The notes: a model not told the origin generated them from the letters alone. Positions 1-5,380 are shown, numbered from the stretch's first letter. The stretch is 5,380 nucleotides of DNA from an uncultured Megasphaera sp. (GCA_937895695.1 CALBLM010000058.1:1-5380); one strand, 5' to 3'. Numbers and translations: made by a program.

Positions 1-1241
1 ACGCAACGTCTCCCTATCATACCGTACAATCTTGCATCGACATATTAGAATCGGCTCATTTCTCACCGCTCGCACTAGGAACGCCATGGCATTTACTTCC
101 CAATCACTCTTACTATGTCCCAATTTACGGCTCGACATTAATTGCCTTTACAGTAGGAACAAATCCGCGTCATCATTTACGTATTGCTGCCGCCCATACT
201 GATTTTCCTTGTCTTCGTGTTAAACCTGCTGCAGCTATCACTACAAACGAATACGGCAAATTAAACACAGAAATCTACGGTGGTATGATTCGAGAATCAT
301 GGTTAGATCGGCCGCTGTCACTAGCCGGAAAAGTAGCTTTGCGTGGGCAAGATCCCTTTCATCCTAAAGTTCAATTTATCGACGCTCGTCGTCCTATATT
401 GACGATTCCTCGTTTAGCCATTCATATGAATCCAAAAATAAATGATGGTATTACGCTAAATCCACAAAAAGATATGCTGCCTCTGATGACACTGGATGCT
501 CAACAATCACCTTCGTTCTTTATGGATTTTTTAGCTGAAATTTGCAATTGTTCCCTTGAAGATATTCTCTCCTACGAGTTGACAGTATATCCTGTAGAAG
601 AAGGCTGTATCATGGGCTTGCATAATGAATTCATTTCTTCGCCACGTCTGGATAATCTAACGTCCGTATATGCCTGCTTGACCGGGATAATCGCCCCTGA
701 TAAACCAGACGGAATTCATGTCATCGCTTTATTTGACAATGAAGAAGTTGGCAGTCATACCAAACAAGGCGCAGCATCGCAAATCCTGCCGCAGATCCTG
801 ACAACAATCTATGAATCCTTAGGATATACAGCAGCACAATGCCGTGAAGATGAAAGTCAAGCCTTTATACTGTCCATTGATGTGGCTCACGCCATGCACC
901 CCAATGTGCCGGAAAAATGCGATCCCACGAATATGCCGATTCTCGGCCAAGGTATTGCTATCAAAACAGCCTGCAGCCAATCGTATGCTGGCGATGCTGA
1001 GGCAGTCGCTATTCTTACAGCCCTTTGTCAATCATCCCATATTCCTTATCAATACTTTGTAAATCGTTCCGACATGCGCGGTGGCTCAACGATTGGCTCT
1101 TTATTATCTGCACAGCTTCCTATCCGGACGATGGATATTGGCATTCCCATTTTAGCGATGCATTCAGTCCGAGAATTGATGGGGGCGGCAGATCAAGAAT
1201 CCTTACAACGTCTTACAGCTGCGTTTTTTACAGCATACTAA
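1..1241 (+). CDS. M18-family metallo-aminopeptidase (aspartyl aminopeptidase type), 5' end cut off
   Basis: This is a cytosolic zinc aminopeptidase of family M18, whose members remove N-terminal residues (often acidic ones) from peptides. The reading frame is open from base 3, well upstream of the first internal ATG at 285, and that upstream part is clearly family-like, so the gene starts outside the window. In visible-fragment numbering (A at base 3 = 1), the expected co-catalytic metal and catalytic residues are present: H65-x-D67 in AAHTDFP, D217 in SPRLDN, the E247/E248 pair in DNEEVGS, D293 in SIDVAHA and H387 in AMHSVREL. The DMRGGSTIGS segment typical of the family precedes the last ligand. 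The visible part is 412 residues against about 430 for the family, so little is missing, and the opening ATSPYHTV matches the usual start-proximal SPTPFH-like segment. The enzyme looks intact and functional. The exact specificity (acidic or broader) cannot be read from the sequence. Confidence 0.93.
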   Translation, partial: ATSPYHTVQSCIDILESAHFSPLALGTPWHLLPNHSYYVPIYGSTLIAFTVGTNPRHHLRIAAAHTDFPCLRVKPAAAITTNEYGKLNTEIYGGMIRESWLDRPLSLAGKVALRGQDPFHPKVQFIDARRPILTIPRLAIHMNPKINDGITLNPQKDMLPLMTLDAQQSPSFFMDFLAEICNCSLEDILSYELTVYPVEEGCIMGLHNEFISSPRLDNLTSVYACLTGIIAPDKPDGIHVIALFDNEEVGSHTKQGAASQILPQILTTIYESLGYTAAQCREDESQAFILSIDVAHAMHPNVPEKCDPTNMPILGQGIAIKTACSQSYAGDAEAVAILTALCQSSHIPYQYFVNRSDMRGGSTIGSLLSAQLPIRTMDIGIPILAMHSVRELMGAADQESLQRLTAAFFTAY

Positions 1242-1267
1242 CCAATTAATAGCAGCTCGTACCATTC

Positions 1268-1306
1268 ACGTATGCAGTTATTTTTCTGCAAAAAATACGT
1301 ATTTTT
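1268..1306 (+). terminator. Possible weak terminator after the aminopeptidase
   Basis: The arm ACGTATGCAG (1268-1277) can pair with CTGC (1286-1289) and ATACGT (1295-1300), with a five-A bulge between the two right-hand blocks and an eight-base loop. ATTTTT follows at once. It begins 26 bases after the aminopeptidase stop codon, where a terminator is expected. The same bases also contain a 16-bp perfect palindrome, AAAAATAC/GTATTTTT (1291-1306). The stem is short and bulged, so this is only a candidate. The rest of the 272-bp gap up to the next promoter is AT-rich and shows no gene. Confidence 0.35.
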
Positions 1307-1427
1307 AATCGGTAAATTGTATACTATATAAATTTAGGATATATGGACAAAAAATATTATTATAACGTAACGCAAAGATAGATTTTTCTATTTTTTTTAC
1401 AAGATTTTAAAATATGTTAATTTAATG

Positions 1428-1456
1428 TTGACTAGAATTTATATTCACATTATAAT
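1428..1456 (+). promoter_or_regulatory. Sigma-A-type promoter for the XRE regulator gene
   Basis: A TTGACT -35 box (1428-1433, 5 of 6 consensus) and a perfect TATAAT -10 box (1451-1456) are separated by exactly 17 bp. Transcription would start near 1463, giving an untranslated leader of about 50 nt. Upstream sequence is rich in A and T tracts (for example T-rich 1384-1398), which could serve as an UP-like element. This is the best promoter in the window, so the regulator is probably transcribed independently of the aminopeptidase. Confidence 0.75.
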
Positions 1457-1513
1457 AGCCATGATATATAGTAAGTTAAATATATATTATGTTACACTAT
1501 AGGAGTATAAATT

Positions 1514-1870
1514 ATGACATTAGGACAAGAAATTAGATTTTATCGCAAAAAAAAAGGACTGACGCAAACTGAATTCGGTGCCTTATTCGGCATGTCTAAA
1601 CAAGCTGTATATTCTTGGGAAACAGGTTTATATTCGCCAGATATTTCTGTATTATTAAAGATGGCAGACTATTTTCAAATCCCCATTTGTATTCTTGTAG
1701 GCCGACCTGGTATGTTCTGTCAAAGTGTAGAAAATACAGAACATGACTGTAAGTATTGCGCTTCCATTACCGAAAAAGATAGCCGTATTATCCGTGCTAT
1801 TCACGCACTAACTGATGAAGAACAACATGCTATCGAAGTACTGCTGCACATTGATGAATCTAGCAACTAA
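1514..1870 (+). CDS. XRE/Cro-family helix-turn-helix regulator with a C-terminal Cys/His cluster
   Basis: This is a predicted DNA-binding transcriptional regulator of 118 residues. Residues 3-62 form a typical HTH_XRE (lambda Cro/C1-type) domain: LGQEIRFYRKKKGLTQTEFG, then the recognition-helix region MSKQAVYSWETGLYSPD, then LLKMADYFQIP. The ATG at 1514 is supported by AGGAG at 1501-1505, eight bases upstream. After the domain comes an unusual segment with C69, H77, C79 and C82 (C-x7-H-x-C-x2-C), plus C59 inside the domain, followed by a helical tail (about 88-113). The cluster could bind metal or sense redox state; that is inference. A run of nine A (1547-1555) encodes K12-K14 just inside the gene. 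Its targets are unknown; autoregulation and control of the downstream YigZ gene are possible from position only. Chromosomal single-gene and phage-derived XRE proteins look alike, and no phage genes are visible here. Confidence 0.88.
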   Translation: MTLGQEIRFYRKKKGLTQTEFGALFGMSKQAVYSWETGLYSPDISVLLKMADYFQIPICILVGRPGMFCQSVENTEHDCKYCASITEKDSRIIRAIHALTDEEQHAIEVLLHIDESSN

Positions 1871-1880
1871 GCATATTTTT

Positions 1881-1909
1881 TTGTAAAAAGTGCTAAAATG
1901 CTGTATGAT
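1881..1909 (+). promoter_or_regulatory. Candidate promoter for the YigZ-family gene
   Basis: TTGTAA (1881-1886, 4 of 6 consensus) and TATGAT (1904-1909, 5 of 6) are 17 bp apart in the 73-bp gap after the XRE gene. Transcription from it would start near 1916 and leave about 28 nt before the ATG at 1944, enough for the ribosome binding site. I saw no convincing terminator between the two genes, so read-through from the XRE promoter is also possible. Confidence 0.5.
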
Positions 1910-1927
1910 AAAAGAAATATTTATACT

Positions 1928-1935
1928 AAAGGGAG
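1928..1935 (+). promoter_or_regulatory. Ribosome binding site that fixes the YigZ start at 1944
   Basis: AAAGGGAG lies eight bases before the ATG at 1944. The longer in-frame alternative, GTG at 1890, has no such site, would add 18 residues unlike the family, and overlaps the candidate promoter, so 1944 is the better start. Confidence 0.8.
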
Positions 1936-1943
1936 ATACGTAT

Positions 1944-2588
1944 ATGACTGTTCCTTTTATCACATCCGTATATGGAGAGGCTGTTGCTGAATACATTATC
2001 AAAAAATCTCGTTTTATTGCTTCCCTCAAAGAAGTACAAACAGAAGACGAAGCAACTGCTTATATTGCCTATATTCGTAAACAGTATTGGGATGCCCGGC
2101 ATAACTGCTATGCCTATCAACTGGGGGCCGGTGGCACAATTCAAAAATCCAGCGATGATGGCGAACCTTCGGGAACTGCCGGAAAACCGATGCTGGAAGT
2201 TTTAAAAAAACAAGGCATTACAAATACCGTTGTTGTTGTAACCAGGTATTTCGGTGGTATTAAGTTGGGGGCGAGCGGTTTAATTCGAGCCTACGGGCAT
2301 ACTGTAACGTTAGGTCTTGAATCTGCTTCCATCGCAGATTACAAGCCATATGATGTACTTACCGTTTGTATATCTTATCCATTTGTCAGTATGATAGAAC
2401 GTTTGGCTCCGGACTATGACATTCGTATTGCCCAACGTAATTTTGCAGACACCGTTACATTTACTTTGGAAATTCCCCAAGAATCAACTAATAAAGTAAA
2501 AGACCTAATAACCAATAATACAAATGGTACTGCTATATATACTGAACAAGGAAACAAAACAATTCCTATCATACGGTCCCATACATAA
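1944..2588 (+). CDS. yigZ: YigZ / IMPACT (UPF0029) family protein
   Basis: This 214-residue protein is full length for the bacterial YigZ family (about 200-220). The N-terminal domain (about residues 12-125) has the family core: KKSRFIA at 20-26, DARHNCYAY at 50-58, SSDDGEPSGTAGKPML at 69-84, and the signature block VVVVTRYFGGIKLGASGLIRAYG at 96-118. The C-terminal part (about 135-205) corresponds to the small DUF1949 ferredoxin-like domain. The family is related to eukaryotic IMPACT, a regulator of the kinase Gcn2, and adopts a ribosomal-S5-domain-2-like fold. In bacteria its role is not settled, and nucleic-acid or translation-linked functions have been proposed. It is soluble, with no signal peptide or membrane segment visible. 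It follows the XRE gene on the same strand and ends just before a strong hairpin. Confidence 0.93.
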   Translation: MTVPFITSVYGEAVAEYIIKKSRFIASLKEVQTEDEATAYIAYIRKQYWDARHNCYAYQLGAGGTIQKSSDDGEPSGTAGKPMLEVLKKQGITNTVVVVTRYFGGIKLGASGLIRAYGHTVTLGLESASIADYKPYDVLTVCISYPFVSMIERLAPDYDIRIAQRNFADTVTFTLEIPQESTNKVKDLITNNTNGTAIYTEQGNKTIPIIRSHT

Positions 2589-2605
2589 ATCAATTACTAT
2601 AATAC

Positions 2606-2648
2606 ACAAGAAACTCGCATGTACATATATTTCATGCGAGTTTCTTGT
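2606..2648. terminator. Perfect 16-bp-stem hairpin between convergent genes, likely bidirectional terminator
   Basis: The arms 2606-2621 and 2633-2648 are exact reverse complements around an 11-base loop. The stem has a GC-rich upper part (CTCGCATG/CATGCGAG) and AAA/TTT plus T-rich sequence at its base in both directions. It sits 17 bases after the YigZ stop codon and about 105 bases beyond the stop of the opposing dehydrogenase gene. There is no long uninterrupted T tract outside the stem, so termination efficiency is uncertain, but the position and symmetry suit a shared terminator. Confidence 0.8.
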
Positions 2649-2752
2649 CGTTATTGTATAAAAATTATGCGGAATTGTTTGTTTATCCATTAAACAACAT
2701 ACTTAACATAACTATAGTTATACCCGATATGCGAAACCGCTATATACATTGT

Positions 2753-3721
2753 CTACTTTTTATATCCTGTTGCAAAATCCACTTGATTTTCCAAAGGCTT
2801 CCCGGCTATAAATCGTTTTAAATTATTCGCAGCAATACGAACAATCTGATCATGTGTAGCTTGCAAATGATAGCCGCCAGAAACATGGGGCGTAATATAT
2901 AAATTGGGAGTCTGCCACAAAGGGCTATCCGTTGGCAACGGTTCTGGCGTTGTCACATCAAGAGCTGCCCCGGCTAACTGTCCCTTTCGCAACGCTTGAC
3001 ACAAATCTTCCTGCACGACATTACTGCCCCGTCCTACATTTACAAAATAGGCATGCTGTTTCATAGCTGAAAATCGCTGGGCATTATAAAGATGGTATGT
3101 TGCTTTTGTTTCGGGAAGACTAGATGCAATAATATCTGCTTTAGCTAAATACGCATCCAGTTGTTCCATCGTGCCCATTTCATCAGCTTCTGGCGGTACG
3201 CTGCCACTGCGGCGTCGTATGCCAATAACATGGGCTCCCATTGCCTTCATGCGCTTTCCAAATTCCCTGCCAATATTACCGAATCCGATAACCAATACGG
3301 TAGAACCATAAATAGAATGAACTTGTCCTTCATCATGCCATTGTCCGTGTTTCTGGTTATCATAATAGGTATAGAGCTTTTTCATCATTGCTAAAACCAT
3401 ACCCGTCATATGTTCAGCAATGGCCAACCCATATGCACCTGTCGCATTGGTAAGCTGTGCCCCTTTAGGCATCACCCCTGGTACACAATACGTATTTGCA
3501 CCGGCACTATGAAGCTGCATCCATTTTAAACGTACAGCATATTTCAGTAAATCAGTTGCTACATTACCAATAATCACATCGGCTTGGGCTAACTCTTCTG
3601 GCGATACGATTGCTGTACCAGCCCCCTGGACCGGCCAATATACGATTTCATTATTACCAGCTGCTTCTTCTAACCATGCTTTATGACGTGCATCCACATC
3701 CATTGCTACTAAAATTCTCAT
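2753..3721 (-). CDS. D-2-hydroxyacid dehydrogenase family oxidoreductase
   Basis: This 322-residue cytosolic enzyme belongs to the D-isomer-specific 2-hydroxyacid dehydrogenases, which interconvert 2-oxoacids and D-2-hydroxyacids using NAD(P)H. The nucleotide-binding domain holds GFGNIG (146-151). The catalytic triad is visible as R231 in NVGRGS, E260 in TTPEPLP and H279 in ITPHVSGGY. Length is normal for the family (310-340). Strand 2 of the Rossmann fold ends in IRRRSG (168-173) rather than with an acidic residue, which favours NADPH over NADH. Glyoxylate/hydroxypyruvate or another small 2-oxoacid is a plausible substrate, but this cannot be fixed from sequence. I place the start at ATG 3721, eight bases after AGGAG (3730-3734); the in-frame GTG at 3727 is only two bases from that site. 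It is convergent with the YigZ gene and has its own promoter; a terminator separates it from the upstream carbamoyltransferase-like gene. Confidence 0.93.
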   Translation of the reverse strand: MRILVAMDVDARHKAWLEEAAGNNEIVYWPVQGAGTAIVSPEELAQADVIIGNVATDLLKYAVRLKWMQLHSAGANTYCVPGVMPKGAQLTNATGAYGLAIAEHMTGMVLAMMKKLYTYYDNQKHGQWHDEGQVHSIYGSTVLVIGFGNIGREFGKRMKAMGAHVIGIRRRSGSVPPEADEMGTMEQLDAYLAKADIIASSLPETKATYHLYNAQRFSAMKQHAYFVNVGRGSNVVQEDLCQALRKGQLAGAALDVTTPEPLPTDSPLWQTPNLYITPHVSGGYHLQATHDQIVRIAANNLKRFIAGKPLENQVDFATGYKK

Positions 3722-3729
3722 TGTCACTA

Positions 3730-3737
3730 CTCCTTTC
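3730..3737 (-). promoter_or_regulatory. Ribosome binding site that favours the ATG start of the dehydrogenase
   Basis: On the minus strand GAAAGGAG ends eight bases before the ATG at 3721, an ideal distance. The GTG at 3727 is only two bases away, too close for normal initiation. Confidence 0.8.
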
Positions 3738-3747
3738 TTCTCTCTAT

Positions 3748-3776
3748 AGCGTACTGGATAGTTTTTTATGTGTCAA
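3748..3776 (-). promoter_or_regulatory. Candidate promoter for the dehydrogenase gene
   Basis: On the minus strand a perfect TTGACA -35 box (3771-3776) is followed after 17 bp by TACGCT (3748-3753), which keeps the three most conserved -10 positions (T1, A2, T6) but misses the others. A weak -10 with a perfect -35 often marks an activator-dependent or tuned promoter. Transcription would start near 3741, about 20 nt before the ATG. Confidence 0.55.
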
Positions 3777-3796
3777 GAAAAACGTCCTGCACGGGA

Positions 3797-3856
3797 CAGT
3801 ATTCATCACAAATACAAAATGAAATTCAGTATCCTATAAAAATGCAGTGTCAGTAT
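3797..3856 (-). repeat. Three CAGTAT direct repeats upstream of the dehydrogenase promoter
   Basis: CAGTAT occurs at 3797-3802, 3827-3832 and 3851-3856 (ATACTG when read on the minus strand), with a related CAGTGT directly beside the last copy at 3845-3850. All lie upstream of the -35 box, with spacings of 30 and 24 bases. They could be sites for an activator of the dehydrogenase gene. The motif is short, so chance is not excluded. Confidence 0.35.
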
Positions 3857-3903
3857 AAAAAAAAGATTTCACACAGTGAATACACTATGCGAAATCTTTT
3901 TTT
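3857..3903 (-). terminator. Strong rho-independent terminator of the carbamoyltransferase-like gene
   Basis: The arms 3858-3870 and 3891-3903 pair over 13 bp (AAAAAAAGATTTC with GAAATCTTTTTTT). The stem continues inward with a few more pairs, including AGTG/CACT around an AATA loop (3875-3886). Read on the minus strand the hairpin ends in a run of eight T and starts nine bases after the TAA stop at 3913-3915. It should insulate the dehydrogenase gene from upstream transcription. It is nearly symmetrical and could also work on the plus strand. Confidence 0.85.
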
Positions 3904-3912
3904 AGCTGCTTC

Positions 3913-4854
3913 TTACCAATCTAATTTACCTGTAATCAAGTATACAAGCAACCCTTTTTCTGCATGACGACGATTTTCAGCTTCATCTAAAATCGTTTCC
4001 AAATGCTTATCCATTACATCCTGAGTAATTTCAAATCCCGGATGAATCGGCATATCATGGAATACCATCGTATCCGTATCTGCCATTAAATCAGCATCAA
4101 TCTGATAAGGCATCATCATATTAATAATCGATTCTTTCTTTTCAGCATACGCAGGGTTGGTAAAGAATTCCATATCTACCCATGTATCTGTATACACACA
4201 ATCTACATCAGCAACAACTTTTTTTAATTCGTCTTTAGAAATATCCGTCGGCAGTTCAATATAATGCCCTGTCTGTTTCAAATCATCATAAAAATCCTGT
4301 CCAACAGCCATGACCTGACTAAACGGAGTCAATCCGTACATCATACCGCCCAATTTAGCAACAATTTCGCTCAACGAATTATACGTATTATTTTTAGCAC
4401 CAATATATAATACCTTCGCATTAAAACGGCCAAGTTTTTCATATAATGTCAGCATGTCCGCCAAAGCCTGGGTCGGATGAAATGTGTTGTCACAACCATT
4501 AATAACCGGCACTGTCGCATTGTTCATAAATCCCCATGTCGTTTCTGCTTTTTTAAACCGTCCCATAATGCAGTCAACATTACGGCAAACATATTTCACT
4601 TCACTGCCTAAATCGCCAATCGTAAAATTACTGTCTGCCCATTTTTGATTATAAGAGCGACCACCCAACTCTTCCATGCCAATGGAAAAAGACAAATACG
4701 TACGATTGGATGTTTTTTCAAATAATGTATACAATTTTTTTCCGTCTAACACATGAGCGTATGCACTCTGATTTTTCTTAATTTTTTCTGCCAGCAGCAA
4801 GATACCTTTGACTTCGTCTACCGTAAAATCAGCTAAACTGTTTACGTTTTTCAT
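3913..4854 (-). CDS. Ornithine-carbamoyltransferase-fold protein with altered second-substrate site
   Basis: This 313-residue protein has the full two-domain aspartate/ornithine carbamoyltransferase architecture, and its length is normal. Carbamoyl-phosphate motifs are present but modified: S49-N-R-T-Y53 where the family has S-x-R-T-R, then R99 in MGRF and HPTQALAD at 126-133. The second domain aligns with ornithine carbamoyltransferase through IGAKNNTYNSL (151-161; usual G-D-G-N-N), YTDTWVDM (221-228; usual DxWxSM), MPYQIDADLM, and EAENRRHAEKGLLVYL. The ornithine-binding HCLP motif is replaced by HDMPIHPGFEIT (266-277), so its cysteine is Asp267, and the usual Ser of DxWxSM is Asp227. It therefore may not act on ornithine; the true acceptor is unknown. 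The ATG at 4854 has GGAGG (4865-4869) ten bases upstream. No arginine biosynthesis or deiminase gene is next to it. A promoter precedes it and a strong terminator follows, so it is probably transcribed alone. Database annotation would probably read ornithine carbamoyltransferase. Confidence 0.85.
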   Translation of the reverse strand: MKNVNSLADFTVDEVKGILLLAEKIKKNQSAYAHVLDGKKLYTLFEKTSNRTYLSFSIGMEELGGRSYNQKWADSNFTIGDLGSEVKYVCRNVDCIMGRFKKAETTWGFMNNATVPVINGCDNTFHPTQALADMLTLYEKLGRFNAKVLYIGAKNNTYNSLSEIVAKLGGMMYGLTPFSQVMAVGQDFYDDLKQTGHYIELPTDISKDELKKVVADVDCVYTDTWVDMEFFTNPAYAEKKESIINMMMPYQIDADLMADTDTMVFHDMPIHPGFEITQDVMDKHLETILDEAENRRHAEKGLLVYLITGKLDW

Positions 4855-4966
4855 TTTTATGCATCCTCCAAACTATGAATACCAATATCTACGTTTTTTA
4901 TCATAGCACAATAATACATATTTTTCAAGTTTTTATGCACGTTCAATAGAATATCTGTTTTATGCA
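4855..4966 (-). repeat. Three copies of TTTTATGCA around the ATPase-carbamoyltransferase gap
   Basis: The 9-mer TTTTATGCA (TGCATAAAA on the minus strand) is found at 4855-4863, 4931-4939 and 4958-4966. One copy lies between the ribosome binding site and start codon of the carbamoyltransferase-like gene, one just upstream of its -35 box, and one spans the stop codon of the ATPase gene. They might be regulator sites or remnants of duplication; chance in AT-rich DNA remains possible. Confidence 0.4.
4900..4928 (-). promoter_or_regulatory. Promoter for the carbamoyltransferase-like gene
   Basis: On the minus strand TTGAAA (4923-4928) and TATGAT (4900-4905) are 17 bp apart, each 5 of 6 to consensus, and the -10 box is preceded by TGC, an extended -10 element. 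Transcription would start near 4893 and leave about 40 nt before the ATG at 4854. No terminator hairpin is evident after the ATPase stop, so some read-through from upstream is possible. Confidence 0.65.
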
Positions 4967-5380
4967 GAAACCTTACTTACCGTTGGAGAGCCTGATGCCG
5001 GAATCATTTTCTGTTCCATACAATTTTTTACAAATAATGCACGAATCGCATTTAAAACAGCTAAGATCATCACACCAACATCGGCAAATATAGCTAGCCA
5101 CATATTGGCAAAACCAATCGCCCCTAATACCAAACAAAGAACTTTAATACCGATAGCAAACCATATATTTTCATATACAATACGCATACATTTGCGGGCA
5201 ATTCGAATCGCTGCTGAAACCTTCAGTAAATCGTCATCCATCAATACAACATCGGCAGCCTCAATCGCTGCATCCGAACCCATCGCTCCCATCGCAATCC
5301 CTATATCGGCACGGGATAATACGGGCGCATCATTAATACCATCACCAACCATCATAACATTGCCGCGTTTTTGCAGTTTC
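4960..5380 (-). CDS. Zn/Cd/Pb-exporting P1B-type ATPase (CadA/ZntA type), C-terminal part only
   Basis: The gene runs off the right edge; about 139 C-terminal residues are visible, and the frame stays open upstream of the ATG at 5355, which is an internal Met inside a conserved motif and not the start. The fragment opens with LQKRGNVMMVGDGINDAPVL, the P-domain hinge GDGxNDxP of P-type ATPases, followed by ADIGIAMG and a GSDAAIEAADVVLM segment. Two membrane helices follow (about residues 63-82 and 85-107 counted from that Met). They contain a lysine in FAIGIKVL (K71) and D92-x-G94 in FADVGV, the residues that define the divalent Zn2+/Cd2+/Pb2+ subclass P1B-2 rather than the Cu+ subclass. The protein would pump these ions out across the cytoplasmic membrane. 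A short polar tail with one Cys after the last helix ends at the TAA at 4960-4962. The N-terminal metal-binding and CPC regions lie outside the window. Confidence 0.93.
   Translation of the reverse strand, partial: KLQKRGNVMMVGDGINDAPVLSRADIGIAMGAMGSDAAIEAADVVLMDDDLLKVSAAIRIARKCMRIVYENIWFAIGIKVLCLVLGAIGFANMWLAIFADVGVMILAVLNAIRALFVKNCMEQKMIPASGSPTVSKVSA

Noticed and set aside
1467..1501. TATAGT (1467-1472) and ACTATA (1496-1501) in the leader of the XRE gene as an operator or a stem masking the ribosome binding site
   Set aside because: It is only six AT-rich pairs across a 23-base gap. That is too weak to claim, though it abuts AGGAG.
1871..1886. T-rich stretch after the XRE stop as a terminator
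   Set aside because: No GC-containing stem precedes the T run, and the bases serve better as the -35 region of the next gene.
1890..1943. Longer start (GTG at 1890) for the YigZ-family gene
   Set aside because: It lacks a ribosome binding site, overlaps the likely promoter, and adds residues that do not look like the family. ATG at 1944 has a good site.
2505..2690. Minus-strand open frame of 61 residues running through the hairpin and the 3' end of the YigZ gene
   Set aside because: It spans a terminator and overlaps a conserved gene in antisense, so it is most likely a chance frame.
3722..3727. GTG at 3727 as start of the dehydrogenase
   Set aside because: It is only two bases from AGGAG, and the ATG at 3721 has ideal spacing and begins the usual MRILVA strand.
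3610..3822. Plus-strand open frame of 70 residues over the dehydrogenase start and promoter
   Set aside because: It is antisense to a conserved gene, has no family-like content and no ribosome binding site that I could see.
1..5380. CRISPR array, tRNA, rRNA, insertion sequence or phage genes
   Set aside because: No regular spaced repeats, cloverleaf-like sequence, transposase motif or phage structural gene was seen; a lone XRE gene is not enough to infer a prophage.

Overview
The window is a stretch of ordinary bacterial chromosome, roughly 40% GC by eye. It has AT-rich intergenic regions, strong AGGAG/GGAGG ribosome binding sites and clear sigma-A-type promoters. This suits a low-GC Bacillota. 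An M18 aminopeptidase together with a YigZ protein and a CadA-type ATPase fits Clostridia or Negativicutes (for example a Veillonellaceae/Megasphaera-like organism), but that placement is an inference from gene style, not from a marker gene.

Layout, left to right. (1) The 3' end of an M18-family aspartyl-type metallo-aminopeptidase (+) enters from the left edge; only about 15-20 N-terminal residues seem to be missing. (2) A 272-bp AT-rich gap holds a possible weak terminator and a near-consensus promoter. (3) A small XRE/Cro-type regulator (+) follows, with a cysteine/histidine cluster after its helix-turn-helix domain and a run of nine A near its start. (4) A YigZ/IMPACT-family (UPF0029) protein (+) follows 73 bp later and has its own candidate promoter. 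(5) A perfect 16-bp-stem hairpin separates it from the next gene, which faces it. (6) A D-2-hydroxyacid dehydrogenase (-) follows, whose promoter region holds three CAGTAT repeats. (7) A strong terminator separates this gene from an ornithine-carbamoyltransferase-fold protein (-). (8) The C-terminal end of a Zn/Cd/Pb-type P1B ATPase (-) runs off the right edge.

The genes do not form one evident pathway. Most have their own promoter, and terminators separate several of them, so the window reads as a series of largely single-gene transcription units. Only the regulator and YigZ genes could share a transcript; no convincing terminator lies between them. On the minus strand, ATPase transcripts may read into the carbamoyltransferase gene.

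I saw no mobile element, CRISPR array, tRNA or rRNA, and no convincing new multi-gene system. The best lead is the carbamoyltransferase-like protein. It keeps the carbamoyl-phosphate motifs in altered form, but the residues that normally bind ornithine are replaced by acidic ones, and no arginine-pathway gene is beside it. The second lead is the small regulator with a Cys/His cluster and a slippage-prone A tract.
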